A stretch of 64,000 nt of DNA from Angiostrongylus vasorum (Eukaryota; Nematoda; Chromadorea; Rhabditida; Metastrongylidae), in assembly GCA_018806985.1 (NCBI GenBank), contig JADANN010000190.1, positions 1 to 64,000 of the forward strand, in the 5' to 3' direction. Position 1 is the stretch's first letter; the number at the start of each line of letters is the position of its first letter. The position numbers and the translations under genes are program-made. The notes below the pieces were generated by a model. It searched no databases. It was not told the origin of the DNA and saw only the letters and a program-made list of their open reading frames with translations. Positions 10,240 through 20,924 of this stretch are shown piece by piece.

Positions 10240-13200
10240 CACAACACACTTACTTGGATACTTGGACGGTCCGTCTTCACGAGTTGTGTGGACCCCAGCA
10301 CACATGCCCTTCGTTCCTTTCTATCAGCAATTTGTCCATGAAGGTGGTCTTGTACGAGCATGGTAGCTTGTGCGAGTCTCATACCGTGATCTCTAAAACA
10401 ACTGCAGCTGCGGCTACAGCTGATTAACTTTGACCACGAACACGTCCGCCCAACGTATAGGGTGGTCAGCCCTAGGGGACGTTCGCATTCTGTTGAAGTC
10501 CACTCTGCCGTTCTTTTCGTCCATCTATCAGCTGTTGTTCTCATTATGTGACTGGCTTCTCTATGTTTCGCTGTCGATGTATATCCTCCTGGATCTCGAA
10601 GATGTGACAGATTTTGAAGGTCAGAGCTTCGCATTCCGGCTAGATATTGTGAGTGCCGGTTATATTTCAGAAGATATCGCTCAAGAGCTGGAAAGACCGT
10701 AGAATCAAAAAGATGAGCGCGGGTTTTTGGGATCCTTCAGTTGGTCGGTGGCTTCGTTGAGAGGCCCCGAATGCGGCCCAAGCTGCTTTCCTTCTTCTAC
10801 CTAGCTCCTACTTCATATTGTTTTCCATGTTCATTGATCGCCGAACGTATACGCACGTGGTGGTCTCTGCAATGAGAGAGCCATCGAATTCAATTTTTTC
10901 GCCTTCTCACCATGGATTTTTTCATGAACTGGGTCTCCTTTCCATTTATGGGCAGTCCGATTTTTTTCCCCGCTTCGTTGAGCTTGTTGATGGTTATCTC
11001 TGCTTCCGTAGCACTTCTTGAGAAGATGACGTCGACAAAACGAAGGTTTGGTAGGAATTTTTTCTTCAATACATATGCCTTCCTCATCCCAATCGAGTGA
11101 TTTCATTATCCACTGCAGTGCGGCACTGAACAGCTTTGGCGATGTTGTGTCGCTCTGTCGAACCTCTTTTGCTATGGGTATGTCAAGAGGTCGATTTAAA
11201 AGCTGTATTTTCGTAGTGCAGTTCCGATAACAGTCGGACAGAGTTCTTATGTAGGACTGGTCTATTGCTTGGTGAACGAACGTTGATAGGATTGCATCCG
11301 TTTCGACACCGTCAAACGCTTTTCCACAGTCGACAAAGGTTGGGACTAGAGGCAAGGGTATTCCCGTCAAACTTCGATGACCCTGGACGCAGTTTGGATA
11401 TGGCCTACGCAGCAAAATCCTTTTCGAAATCCGCTTGCTCGACTTGTTGCGCCTCATCCATTCTTCCTGATATGCGCGAGAGAATAATCACCGTGAAGAG
11501 CTTGTAGAGCACACTCAACAAGCATATGGGACGATAGTCACGAAGATTCCTTCGCTCTGCTTTCTTGGGCAGGATGACCGTGCGCAACGTCTTTCACTGG
11601 TCTGGGATTTCTTCCCTTTGAGGGTAGGCTGTCATGTGATTTGCAAGAATTACACACATTTTACATGCCTCCAGCTCTAGGGAAGTCGGCGGTAATATTG
11701 TCGGATCCTGGAGCTCTTTTCATGCTTTCTACCGTATCTCGAACCTCCGACGGAAGAATTCCAGGTGCTTTTTTCTCCAGCAGGGATATCAGGGGTCTGG
11801 GACGGGGATTGTGGAACGGAAAAGGTTGGTATAGAACGTCTCCGCTACTAATTCCATATCATGGCGGAATGTTTTGACGATCCCATTTTCGTTCGTCAGG
11901 GCTGACATCGGAGCATTATAATCACACAAGTCCCCACAGCTTTTTTCAGACTGCTTCTTTTCTCTGCTGCTTCCAGTAGTTTTTCTTTGCTTGTACAGTT
12001 GTAGATCTTCCTGCAAAGCTCTTTCTCCAGTTTGAATTCATTAATAGCCATGTTAAACGTGTTGCAGCAGGATCAAGCTTCAGTTTCCCTCTCTTTTCGA
12101 GCAACTCCTTAGTGGTGGTGGAGATGCGATCCGATCTTCTTGCTTGAGGAACTGAGGCGAATTCTGCACATCTTTTCAGTCCTTCGATAAGTAACTAGTA
12201 GCCTTCGGTCAGGTCTTCTTTAATCTGCCAGTCACGTTTGGATAGCACTTCATTCAGAATGCTCTCGTCGTATACAGCTAGACATTTTTCCTCGTGGTCG
12301 ACGATGAGAGTTCTTTTCCAGCTTGCGGCTGAATCGAATCTTCGCGCGAAGAAGGCGGTGATCGGAACCAGTACAGAATGACGGGACTACCGATGTGTCA
12401 AGTAGGCACCATCTTCTATTTGTCAGAATGAGGTCGATCTCGGTATGAGTCATGTCGTTGGGAGACTCCCATGTCCAGCGGTGGTTTTCTTTCTTCTTGA
12501 AAAACGAGTTTCTATGGAAGAGACATGCTGCTGACAGGAGTCCTGCGAGACGGTTTCCATTCTCATTTCTTTCTCCTAATCCAAGATTTCCGATCCTGCA
12601 TTCGCTTTCGTTGGCCTTTCCTATTCTGGCGCTGAAGTCTCTGGCAACAAATTTATGATATGCTTTATCATTGCGGATGACTTCCTCCAACTGAAAGCAG
12701 AACGCGTTTAATTCGTGCTAATCAGCTGCATCGATCGGTGAGTAGCAGTTGATGATAGTGATCTTCTTATGATGAGACAGCTGAAGACGGAGGACGGCTA
12801 TGCGAGGGTGAAGGATTTCGTATGAGTCGGCGAGATGAACAGTGGACGAGTGGACGACAAAGCCTACGCCACTTCGTGACGGAACCTTTTTCTCCACGGA
12901 TCACAAGGGTCCCATTGTTTTGTTGGCGCATGTCGGTCTTCTTGATATTTGTTTTTTGTTATGCGATCACTCGAAATTTCATGCGATCTGCGGCTACAAG
13001 AAGGGCGTGAAGATCGGCGTCTCTGGAGAGTGTTCTGGCATTATACGTGCATAGTAAAAAAACAATCTCCATGGCGTGTCGTGCGTCTCCTCGTCAGATC
13101 CGGTTCCAGTTACGTCCTGCAAAACACGAGATTTTCTGGTTTCCCACCGCCTGACGTCTTAGACGGGAGCACCCAGGGCGCGGGGTACTGAAGCTGGCCT

Positions 13201-13330
13201 ATTGCTGGTCGTTCAACTTGGTCTTCCTTGGAGTCCTGACTTAACCTTGCAAGAGCGTATCCAGGTCTTCACCACGATGTCGATCTTTGATACTGGGTGG
13301 AATGTAATAATCATGGAAAAGCAAAGCAAC
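10240..13330 (-). mobile_element. RTE-A non-LTR retrotransposon, near full length but broken
   Basis: Minus-strand LINE of about 3 kb. The 5' untranslated part lies near 13,330-13,060. The endonuclease domain runs about 13,050-12,330: YNARTLS at the start, the RKTD-like segment, [10 protein letters not shown] near 12,730, a [15 protein letters not shown] block near 12,630, [11 protein letters not shown] near 12,560, and [10 protein letters not shown] then GSDHRLLR near 12,430-12,340. The reverse transcriptase follows to about 11,000 (RPICLLSVLYK near 11,520; VDCGKAFDGVET near 11,320; IKLFSAALQW-type block near 11,130; STSSSRSATE-type decay at the catalytic block) and the C-terminal region to about 10,430. 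It ends in the tail at 10,240-10,305. Frameshifts and stops are frequent. It spans the junction of the two inverted repeats: 10,240-12,469 belongs to IR1, 12,473-13,330 to IR2. Confidence 0.85.
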
Positions 13331-13444
13331 AGCAGTAGCGTATGTGTGCGAGGAACAGTGGAGGACAAATCAGTTAAAGGTGATGGAAATAAGGATAGAG
13401 GATTTAACACCAAAGGGAAATGAAGTATTCAAAAAAACGGTATG

Positions 13445-13820
13445 CAGTGACAAAGTCCTACCACTGTGGAATTGAGAGTAGAATATGAACACTAAAGACG
13501 ATTGTAGGAAGGTTGGATGCCGACCATTATGCAGAGATTCTACGAAAAAGACCTAAAATCTTGTTTGTGTGATCGAGTTCTCCACGGTTCAGAATGGCGT
13601 CATAACGAGGAATCAATGGAGGATGTTGGTCGTCGGTCCTCTTGGATATGCCATCATGGATCGTGGTGTCTCCAAAGTGTCAGCCTCAAACTTGGCCAGA
13701 AGAATTTCTGCACAATCATTGGTTCAATGCAGGGAGCGGCAAGCAAATATGGATCACGTAGCAATGAACGACTGCTTTAAACGAACCGTTGATTTTGTAA
13801 AGGTCGAGATGATGAAGTGA
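13445..13820 (+). pseudogene. Mariner/Tc1 transposase C-terminal relic (IR2 left)
   Basis: Two frames carry remnants. LDADHYAEILRKR near 13,514-13,550 resembles the transposase segment before the catalytic region. NQWRMLVVGPLGYAIMDR near 13,612-13,665 resembles the widespread block around the catalytic aspartate (NxWPPxSPDLNPLDYAIW in known families), with SPDLN lost. A SKVSASNLARRI-type continuation follows to the stop at 13,818-13,820. The catalytic aspartate is not visible, so this is a fossil. Its copy is at 46,753-47,130 (-). Confidence 0.5.
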
Positions 13821-14104
13821 CGGAGTAAGGTTGAGCCAGCAATAGTTCCACTATTCAAAGACGAACACAATATATTGTTCGGAGTAAGGCGACTTCATCG
13901 TGTGAAATAAAGAAGCCATGGAGTACTTATGGAGAACAGTTTGCTCCATCTGCAAGGCACTTCTTCATACATTTGTCGACAATAGCTAAAATTTCCTAAT
14001 GTAGATGTACCAAAAGGTAAAAGCGAAGAAGGGATGAATAAGATAATGCGATAAATTTTAAATAAAAAATTAAAACAAAAAATAAATGTTCACTAAAAGC
14101 TATA

Positions 14105-14345
14105 ATAATAACAAGACCCAGTTCATTAAAAAACCTATGGTGCGAAGGCGAAGAAATTGAACGGGATGGCCTTGTGATTGCAAAGACCACCTCGTACATA
14201 TACCTCGGGCGATCAATGAACATGGAAAACAATATGAAGCAGGAACTACACAGACGAAGCAGAGTAGCTTGCGCTGCATTCGGGTCTCTCAAGGAAGCCA
14301 CTCACCAAATAAAGAACTCGAACATATGCGTTCATCTTCTCGATG
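14105..14345 (+). mobile_element. RTE-A fragment, region after the reverse-transcriptase core
   Basis: The sequence reads KTQFIKKPMVRRRRN then, in another frame, TTSYIYLGRSMNMENNMKQE and a WAAF-like segment. This is the thumb/C-terminal part that follows the FADD block in RTE-A. It is only about 80 codons and an isolated remnant. The copy in the right IR2 arm is at 46,215-46,460. Confidence 0.75.
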
Positions 14346-14364
14346 TAATGAACATAAGGTAGTT

Positions 14365-14819
14365 TCGGTTTTTCTTCCTCTGTTCCGTATACCATTCCTA
14401 CGCATCAAAAAGTTAACGAAACCAAATATTTTCCTCCCTTTTTTTTAGATAAACATGCTAATCCTGCGTTGAAAAAATGAATGACGCAGGCTTTCATCTG
14501 GTTCTACAAAAGGTATGTCGCATGGCCGTATTTTTTTAAGAAACCCACCTTTAGACAATCATAATTTTGACGCTTTAGATAGAAAACTTCGGAAGCGCTT
14601 GAGATTTCCATGCAGCGCGCACGACAGCACTTCTCGATCCGGTCAGTGTAGCCTCTGATTAACGGAATACTATGATTTTGAAGAGTCATTCATAACTTAA
14701 CGACACTCAAATCTCCTACTTGACTGACACTTCTCTTTTATCGTTTTGTGTTAACGTCACACATACGGTCCAATTTAACAGCTCTGCGGGCTCAAGATAT
14801 TGGGCGTCATCCCAATTAA
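14365..14819. other. IR2 arm segment with a possible minus-strand exon
   Basis: No mobile-element protein is seen. On the minus strand a frame from about 14,689 contains IEKCCRARCMEISSASEVF and ends at a good donor-like CTAAAG|GTGGGT near 14,549. In the other arm a one-base insertion breaks this frame. It may be a copied host exon, but I cannot assign it. Confidence 0.3.
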
Positions 14820-15814
14820 AGATTCTTCGTGAGCTGTACAAAAATTTCACAACCAAGGTATCACCATTCTACGACGATATTATCATTGACGTCAAAAGAG
14901 GAGTTAGGCAAGGCGATACCATCTCGTGGGATAATATGGGAGTGAAAATCGATGGTCGGCAGTTGCACCATCTTCGCTTTGCTGATGACATGGTCCTTAT
15001 AACACCAAACATTAGCCAAGCGAAACGTATGCTTGCCGACTTTGGCAGAGCCTGTGAAAAGATTGGTCTTGGACTAAATCTCAAAAAAAAGCGGCTTTCT
15101 TGGAGAACTTATTGGTTTCGTGTGCCCCATTCACGCTCAATGGAACGATTACCTTCGAATGCTCCAGTTATGTCCATCTAGGTCGGGAAATCAACATGTT
15201 GAACGACTTAGCTGCAGAGCTGAGCAGAAGGGAACGAGTTGATTGGGAAGGTTTCAAGAGCATCGAGGATGTAGTGAAGGGGGACGAAGAACACCCGACT
15301 TCGTGCATACCTTTTCCACTCAACGGTACTTCCTGCCCTAACGTGTGCGTCAGAAACTTGGTCGCAGCGTAAGCAGGATGTAAGGTCACTTAGCGTTATC
15401 GAACGCGCAGTCGAAAGGGCGATGCTAGGAGTATCCCGTTCCACACAAGTAAGGGAAGGGATCCGAAGCTCCGATCTACGTCGACGATCAAGAATCAAAG
15501 ATGCCGTTCTGTACGCCAAACTGTCGAAGATAAGGGGGGCCAGACACGTAATGCGTATGAATGGCAACCGATGGAGAAGAGCCGTTAGTGACTGGATTCC
15601 TCGGGATGCCAAACGTACTGCAGGAAGACCACCGACCCGATGGTCAGAGTTCTTTACAAAGAGGCTTTAAGAAAGATATGATGCTCGACGAGTCCCCCCT
15701 AGAGCGAGCAGAACCCATTGGGCTAGCCTTGCACGCAACAGGAAAAAATGGAAGACTTATTGGCGCCCACTCGAGTCACTCGACGATCAACGGGACTACA
15801 GGTGGTACAGGTGA
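14820..15814 (+). mobile_element. RTE-B fragment, RT C-terminal half to 3' end (IR2 left)
   Basis: Starts at LRELYKNFTTKVSPFY (about 14,830) and passes DVKRGVRQGDTIS (about 14,890-14,928). It then jumps straight to WDNMGVKIDGRQLHHLRFADD, losing about 16 codons present in other copies, and continues through the SGN/thumb region. The tail includes GRPPTRWSEFFTK near 15,625. It ends in short ACAGGTGAT repeats. FADD at about 14,980 is the catalytic block. Frameshifts occur at about 15,085 and beyond. The same internal deletion is in the right IR2 arm. Confidence 0.88.
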
Positions 15815-15925
15815 TCCCAATTCCACTTACACTGAATGATGTCACACTTGGTTTATTATCATATACAGATGAACTAAGAAAAAAAAAGATGAAAAAAAGT
15901 CCTAGCATTAAGCTTTGAAACTCAC

Positions 15926-17022
15926 TTTGTTGACCGTGACCTTTCCTGGTCCTCCAGAAACACCAGTAGGAATGAGAACGCGGCCAATCACCCATCCTTC
16001 ACCTGTTTCGTCTTGCTAAGACGATGCTGCGGTAGCGTTGCCGATGCCCGCAACCTGCGAGAATAGAAATGTTAATGGCTCCATAAGTGATGAAGGTTTC
16101 AAAAGGAGAATAGCTGTGACGTCGTCAAGAGTTTGTTGTTGTCATGTAACTCTTTGCAATGGAGTCACAAAAAGGAGTTCCACTGAGTAATATGTGCACA
16201 GTTTGTGTTCTTCTGACACAGTAAACAATCCTGCATACCAGCATAATGCAGACAATCTTCTTTTCTCTTCACGAGCACGAGCAGGGTAAAGTAGGCATAG
16301 TGAAGAAAATTTGCAAAGTAATACTCAACAACAAAACAACTGTACTATGGAGTTAGCATGCTTCAGCTCAATGTTGTAGCGGTCCTTAAAATATTGCACA
16401 ACAGTACACAGGTTCCCGTCTTTACTTCGCATCCTACAAATGAAATTAGGAGATGCAAAGCAGTTGTAGAAAAGCAACAAGGCAATCGAACCTAGGAGAA
16501 CTAGCAACGCGGGCGATGTTGCCGATTGCCAATGTTTTCTTCCTACCCTATAACGTCGTCACATATAACCCTTATGCTCTTCCGTTTTCAAAGATGTGCA
16601 CATTACTCCGATATAAATCGTACCTTTAATGATCTGCAGAATCATATGCACAAAATCGGGCCTGCTGGCAAGATCCACTGAGAACTCTGACCTTCCTGTT
16701 CTGCGATCAAGGAAACTCGTCATTTATTATATTTTATCCGGCAAATTTTGTCCATCCGCATGAAATACCTCTTCGTGACTAAAACATGCTACAGCAAATC
16801 AGATGCAACAGAAGACAAAGTGCTAATAAGTCTTAGTCTACAAACCGTCAGCAACGACGAATAGGCTGCATTTTCCACCGTCGCCTTCGAGCATTTTTCA
16901 CGCTTTTCGACAATCCAACACCAATGTATTTGCCATATATTAACTCTGGTAGCACATCATTTCTGAGAGAATATAGAACGAAAAGTCGTTGACTGTCGAG
17001 GTGGTAATAGGTGAAGTTAAAT
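15926..17022 (-). pseudogene. Broken Argonaute gene fragment (N domain, PAZ, linker 2)
   Basis: Five minus-strand exon remnants match Argonaute order. E1 (17,022-16,846, acceptor TATTGTAG) gives YIGVGLSKSVK then, after a one-base frameshift, LEGDGGKCSLFVVAD, the end of the N domain. E2 (16,700-16,624, acceptor GATCGCAG, donor GTACGA) gives FSVDLASRPDFVHMILQII, the start of PAZ. E3 (16,433-16,346, acceptor TTTGTAG) gives SKDGNLCTVVQYFKDRYNIE. E4 (about 16,250-16,075) gives YYSVELLFVTPLQRVT, a TGA at 16,144-16,142, then QQQTLDDVTAI. E5 (16,015-15,926, donor GTGAGT) gives WVIGRVLIPTGV, like linker 2. The middle of PAZ, the MID domain and the catalytic PIWI domain are missing. The stop, the frameshift and the missing PAZ exon indicate a pseudogene. 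Intact relatives load small RNAs. The worm-specific or Piwi-like branch cannot be decided here. Confidence 0.72.
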
Positions 17023-17699
17023 CTACAATATAAACCCAGCCTCGTAGTTCAGAAAACAAACAACCATTCACCCTTTCTCCTCCTTTGCTTCCCAATAATA
17101 AAGATGCGAAACAACTTGAAGCAAAATGCTTCGTGATCGTATAAATAGTTTACGTGAGATAAGTATAGAACAAATTGCGGCCTAGAACTCTATCGTATCG
17201 AAATTAATGACAATGGGTACACGTAAGTACACTCGCAATTTTTGCTCGCTAAGCGGCCGTGTGATTAGTCCACCGGAATAATCACTTTTGACGCCAATCT
17301 ACAAAATCTGTACTGAATGGAAACGGCTTGCATCGTAAGTACGTGGTTCATTTGACTAAGAGATAGCGTTAAATGATACCACTACGGACACATGAAGTCC
17401 AATGGAAAAACAAAGACTTTCAAGACATTCTGTAATTTATAGTGTCAGAGAGTCTCTCTCAGCATCATTGGTGGTACATCTGTAGTACTTCCTAGCTTAA
17501 TAGTTCACATAGTTTTTTGCGTTTTGTGAAGTTCTTGCGACACTATTCATACTCTTGATATTCGTGTTGAGCAAACACGAGGTGTTACTATTGAAAAGTG
17601 TTTTTGCATGTCGTCTGGGAGATTGAATCCCCTATCCCGTCCATGTGCACAATTATTCATCGCTGGTGTAGTGGCACATGAGCCTGTATTGATTAGATC
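17023..17699. other. No gene recognised
   Basis: AT-rich interval between the Argonaute remnant and the host gene at 17,700. No further Argonaute N-terminal exon and no mobile-element protein is visible. Confidence 0.4.
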
Positions 17700-20600
17700 A
17701 TGGTGAATATGGAGCTCTACAAAAGGAATCAAGAATTAGCATTTACAAAGGAGCTTATCGATTATGATCTTTTCAAGTTCCGTTTCAAACATGAGGACAG
17801 CATGAAAGTCAGCGGACTCTGCATTTCTTCACTGTGGTGTGTTAAGAACCTATGGTATATTATAGCGTTTTATGAATTGTTCCATTGTGTTGTTATCATA
17901 TTCCGTGTAACATTAGAACGTTACCATCATATCATGTACGAATATAATCCTTCCACAAAGGTGGCAAAGACTGGAGAATCATCTGTTAATGCTGAGAGAT
18001 TGTCATTTGTTTCTCGCAGTGTAGTAAAATGAGAATTCATTACTCTCGTAGTTGCTCGTGATATTTGTAATTCAGGGAAAGAATCCAGATGTTTTAAACA
18101 AAATTATTTTACAGAAACCGAGTATGGCTGTAGTGTGCTTTGTATGTTGTATTTTAACCACAATGGTGCTGAGATATTTGCAAAACTCCAGACCGCAGGT
18201 GTCTGTGGCGATGAACGATCGCGCTTCTACTCCCTCCGGCGCTAACGCATTCACCACCACAGCCTTCGTTTCGCCTTTCTCTTAGGTTATTTTACGCTTC
18301 TTTCTACACTATTTTAAGTTAACACGTCCTCTACCTTAAATTACCTTACAGCTGGTTGAATCGTCATTGCAGACATGATTGTAGTCATTAAGTACTTATG
18401 CTTCGACAGCAAGTAGTTGTGGTACACTTATTTCCTAGATAACATCCAATAGTGTTGTGTATCCCGAGTGCTTATATGTGATTACCGCTTCCAGATGCCA
18501 TACCGATAAAGGGTTTATGCTATGCGATTCGTTTTTTGGTTGACTAAGCGGTGACTATAAACCTTATTCTACTCTTCGAAAAGGATCGTTATTTGGATCG
18601 GAAATATGGTGCTAAGAGCTCCAATCAAGTCAATCCTTAATGAGTTCATGAAAAAACGCACCGTTTAGCCGGAAAGTGTTTTAAATACACGTGACAGGGT
18701 CTGCGATAGTCAACGTGGAATAATAAATGTTCCGTTTTCTCTGATTGGCGCTATTTCGAGCTGTTTAGGTGTGGGACTAATTTTCGATTATCGAAGAGGA
18801 ATTCAATCATTATCAATTAAATCAGTTCTTTATTATTATCGTTACATCATTTTGATGGTAAAAACCACTATCTTTACATCCATACTGAATTTAGGTTAAG
18901 AACTCGTTCCACGCTCAGCTGGGCCTGAAAAGCACTTGTTCCGTTTTCGATGCGTCGCGTCTTCAGAAGCCTCTTTTCTTCGCTGGTGCAGTTAGAAGTC
19001 TTTTTTCAAATTATTTTACTCACGTGGAAGAATGTTGTATTCATATGAGATGCGTTGCAATTGGAATAGCGTCGAATTTTTTCTATTTTATTTGAGTTAT
19101 ACCAAAAATTTCGACGCCCACAAGTTTTTTTCCCGTTTCTAGCTCGACATAAATCAACAAGCTGCTTGCATCGACCGTTCCCTCGACGTTGTCATTTAAT
19201 TAGCGCTTAAAAACAGTAAAAGAAACAGGCCTCATCCCCCCTGACCGCGAAAGAGCCTCGAATTTCGCAGCGTTGGGTAGGACGAGTATGGAGAGGCTGC
19301 TGAAATCTTAGGGCAAAGGGAAGCTGCCTGGATCACGAAGAACTATGGTGACGATCTGTAAATACAGTGCACGTACACTTGCATCTGAATTCTCGATAGA
19401 AGACTTGATCATGCAAGCGAGAAGGATAAGGTACGATGTCATCGGCTTGGCCGAGACGAGACGACGCCACCCATTCAACGCCGTCTATGACATCGGAGAA
19501 GAACTGTTCCTCGGAACATGCGACAGTAGAGGAGTCGGCGGCGTTGGCGTTCTCGTCAACACGAATTTGTCCACGAACATCGATTCATTTGAACAACTAA
19601 CAACTTGAATAGGACGTTTACGATTAAAAAGATGTGGATCAATTCCAGCTTTGACAGTCTTCGTCGTTTACGCGCCGACATCAAACTATGACGAAGAAGA
19701 ATCCGAAGCGTTCTATACGGAGCTGGAGAATTTCTACAGAGAAGACCATACATTTTTATTCAAAGCGTTCTATACGGAGCTGCAGAATTTCTACAGAGAA
19801 GACCATACATTTTTAAAGGCCATCATTGGAGATTTCAATGCCAACATTGGACCAAGAAGAACGTCTGAAGAACGTGACATTGGGACCCACGGATTAGAAT
19901 GGAACGAACAGGGTGAACGTCTTTCTGAGTTTATCACGAGCACCAAGACCATCCAATGGTAACTCGTAATTCCAGAAACCATACCCTAAACGTTGGATTT
20001 GGGAGTCTCCCAATGTAGAGTACCTTTTTCCTACAAAGGTTTTTTTGAAAGCACTTTTCGTATTCTGTCAGAACGGCTTCTGACTTCTCCAACACAGAGC
20101 GGCGTACCATGTGTCGAAGAAAAAAGCAATTATCTATATTCAATAACATAGAAAAAAGTTTTTCGAGCTAGTTTGTTCTTCAAGCTACGGAAACCAGATT
20201 TTTCTGCATCCCAAAGTCTCTGTAGTGAATATCTCTGCAAGTAGACCTCCTTACTCAGTACGATTTAATTTCAGTTCGAAAGAGTTGCGGCAAAAAAATG
20301 ATAGGGCAGCTGGAATCGGCAAAGATACTAAATTAGCCATCGGACTCTAAATGTCGTGGAGCAGCTCCAACAAAAAACGGTGGACTGATCACGTTTGTAA
20401 CTCACCTTCCTTTGTTGACTACAAGAAGGACCTACTCGCCATCACAAACACGGTCCCACTAGCCCTCTAAGCGTCATAGTTTTCGCTAAATGCTCGTTGA
20501 CTTCGACATTCCAGGTGATAATTGCAGGCTCTTTGCAAAAATTTTCTTTTCACTTGTCATGGCTATGTGTTGCAATATTGCTGGCTGCCTGTGCCTTCGT

Positions 20601-20730
20601 TTTCAATACGGTGTTTGTTTTACTCATTAGGGTGGGAAACAGTAAGCAACCTAAAAAACCACGAGCAATGACAAGAGCAGAAATGACGAGGTATCAAATC
20701 TTACGAAAAAAATTTGAACTTCATAAATAG
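17700..20730 (+). CDS. Host multi-pass membrane protein gene, three-exon model
   Basis: Proposed exons are 17,700-17,960 (ATG start after an in-frame TAG; donor GTGGCA), 18,076-18,141 (acceptor TGTAATTCAG; donor GTATGT) and 20,512-20,730 (acceptor GACATTCCAG; stop TAG). All junctions are phase 0 and the joined frame is open for 181 residues. A hydrophobic stretch lies at about residues 42-68 ([17 protein letters not shown]). Further hydrophobic runs (AVVCFVIIAG, then [20 protein letters not shown]) lie at about residues 103-150. A basic tail follows ([18 protein letters not shown]). I do not recognise the family; a small membrane protein of the ER or plasma membrane fits. Intron 2 (2.4 kb) holds an S2 SINE and an RTE-B fragment. 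The exon-1 donor is weak, and upstream exons cannot be excluded. Confidence 0.55.
18160..18290 (-). mobile_element. S2 SINE-like element (single arm)
   Basis: Contains the family hallmarks GAGATATTTGCAAAACTC, a GCAGGTG block and CGCGTTCACC-type sequence in reverse orientation. It lies in intron 2 of the membrane-protein gene. Confidence 0.65.
18291..19194. other. Intron sequence; one short minus-strand frame
   Basis: Mostly AT-rich. A minus-strand frame of 44 codons (19,005-18,874; contains [18 protein letters not shown]) is followed about 45 bases later by AATAAA. It could be the last exon of a small gene but is too short to claim. Confidence 0.3.
19195..20028 (+). mobile_element. RTE-B 5' fragment: leader and endonuclease domain
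   Basis: The 5' leader starts near 19,195. The endonuclease domain begins about 19,345: [59 protein letters not shown] (19,663-19,700), then [14 protein letters not shown] (about 19,822) and [14 protein letters not shown] (about 19,895). It stops at WIWESPN near 20,010, before the EIDH and SDHR catalytic blocks. The D-x-N (GDFN) block is present. A 57-bp direct duplication occurs at 19,708-19,821. It lies in intron 2 of the host gene at 17,700. Confidence 0.88.
19708..19821 (+). repeat. 57-bp tandem duplication inside the RTE-B endonuclease
   Basis: Two adjacent units each encode [16 protein letters not shown] with one E/Q change; the second unit starts at 19,765. The duplication keeps the reading frame. 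Confidence 0.93.
20029..20511. other. Rest of intron 2, no gene recognised
   Basis: After the RTE-B breakpoint there is T-rich sequence with no recognisable domain, then the acceptor at 20,511. Confidence 0.4.
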
Positions 20731-20924
20731 GCACCGATATTGGTACGTTTATTGAACACTCCAAGCTTTGCAAACAATTCAAAAAGGGTAAATAGCTGCT
20801 GAATGTCAATGAGAACAATTTACGAGGTAGAACTAAACCCCATTCTATGACTGATTAGTGTAACTTTATGAAGATTGTTACAAGGACAACAATGAAAGTA
20901 GGTGAATAATGGAATAGATAAGGC

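Larger units (their letters stand above)
7315..12469. repeat. Right arm of large inverted repeat IR1
   Basis: Reverse-complement partner of 1-5,155. It holds the 3' end of the PLE on the plus strand (7,315-7,740), the antisense copy of the unidentified frame (7,965-8,388) and the body of an RTE-A copy on the minus strand. The spacer between the arms is 5,156-7,314, about 2.16 kb. On its outer side the RTE-A copy continues without a break into the left arm of IR2. Confidence 0.93.
12473..15814. repeat. Left arm of second inverted repeat IR2
   Basis: Reverse complement of 44,762-48,100, with 12,473 pairing with 48,100 and 15,814 with 44,762. Differences are sparse, about one or two per hundred bases where compared. 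The arms share a composite of five unrelated pieces in the same order: RTE-A 5' part, mariner relic, short RTE-A piece, unassigned sequence and RTE-B piece. That order excludes independent insertions. The spacer is about 29 kb. Confidence 0.9.

Noticed and set aside
14504..14689. Insulin-like peptide A chain from the CCRARC motif
   Set aside because: The CCxxxC pattern is present, but the next cysteine is 18 residues away instead of 8, there is no B chain or signal peptide, and the other IR2 arm has a frameshift.
17640..17700. tRNA or SINE at the GCTGGTGTAGTGGCACA block
   Set aside because: A- and B-box-like words occur in opposite orientations and no downstream SINE body is present.
20270..20470. 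Extra exon after TTTAATTTCAG at 20,275
   Set aside because: The acceptor is good, but the following frame is short, has no good donor, and is not needed for the phase-consistent gene model.
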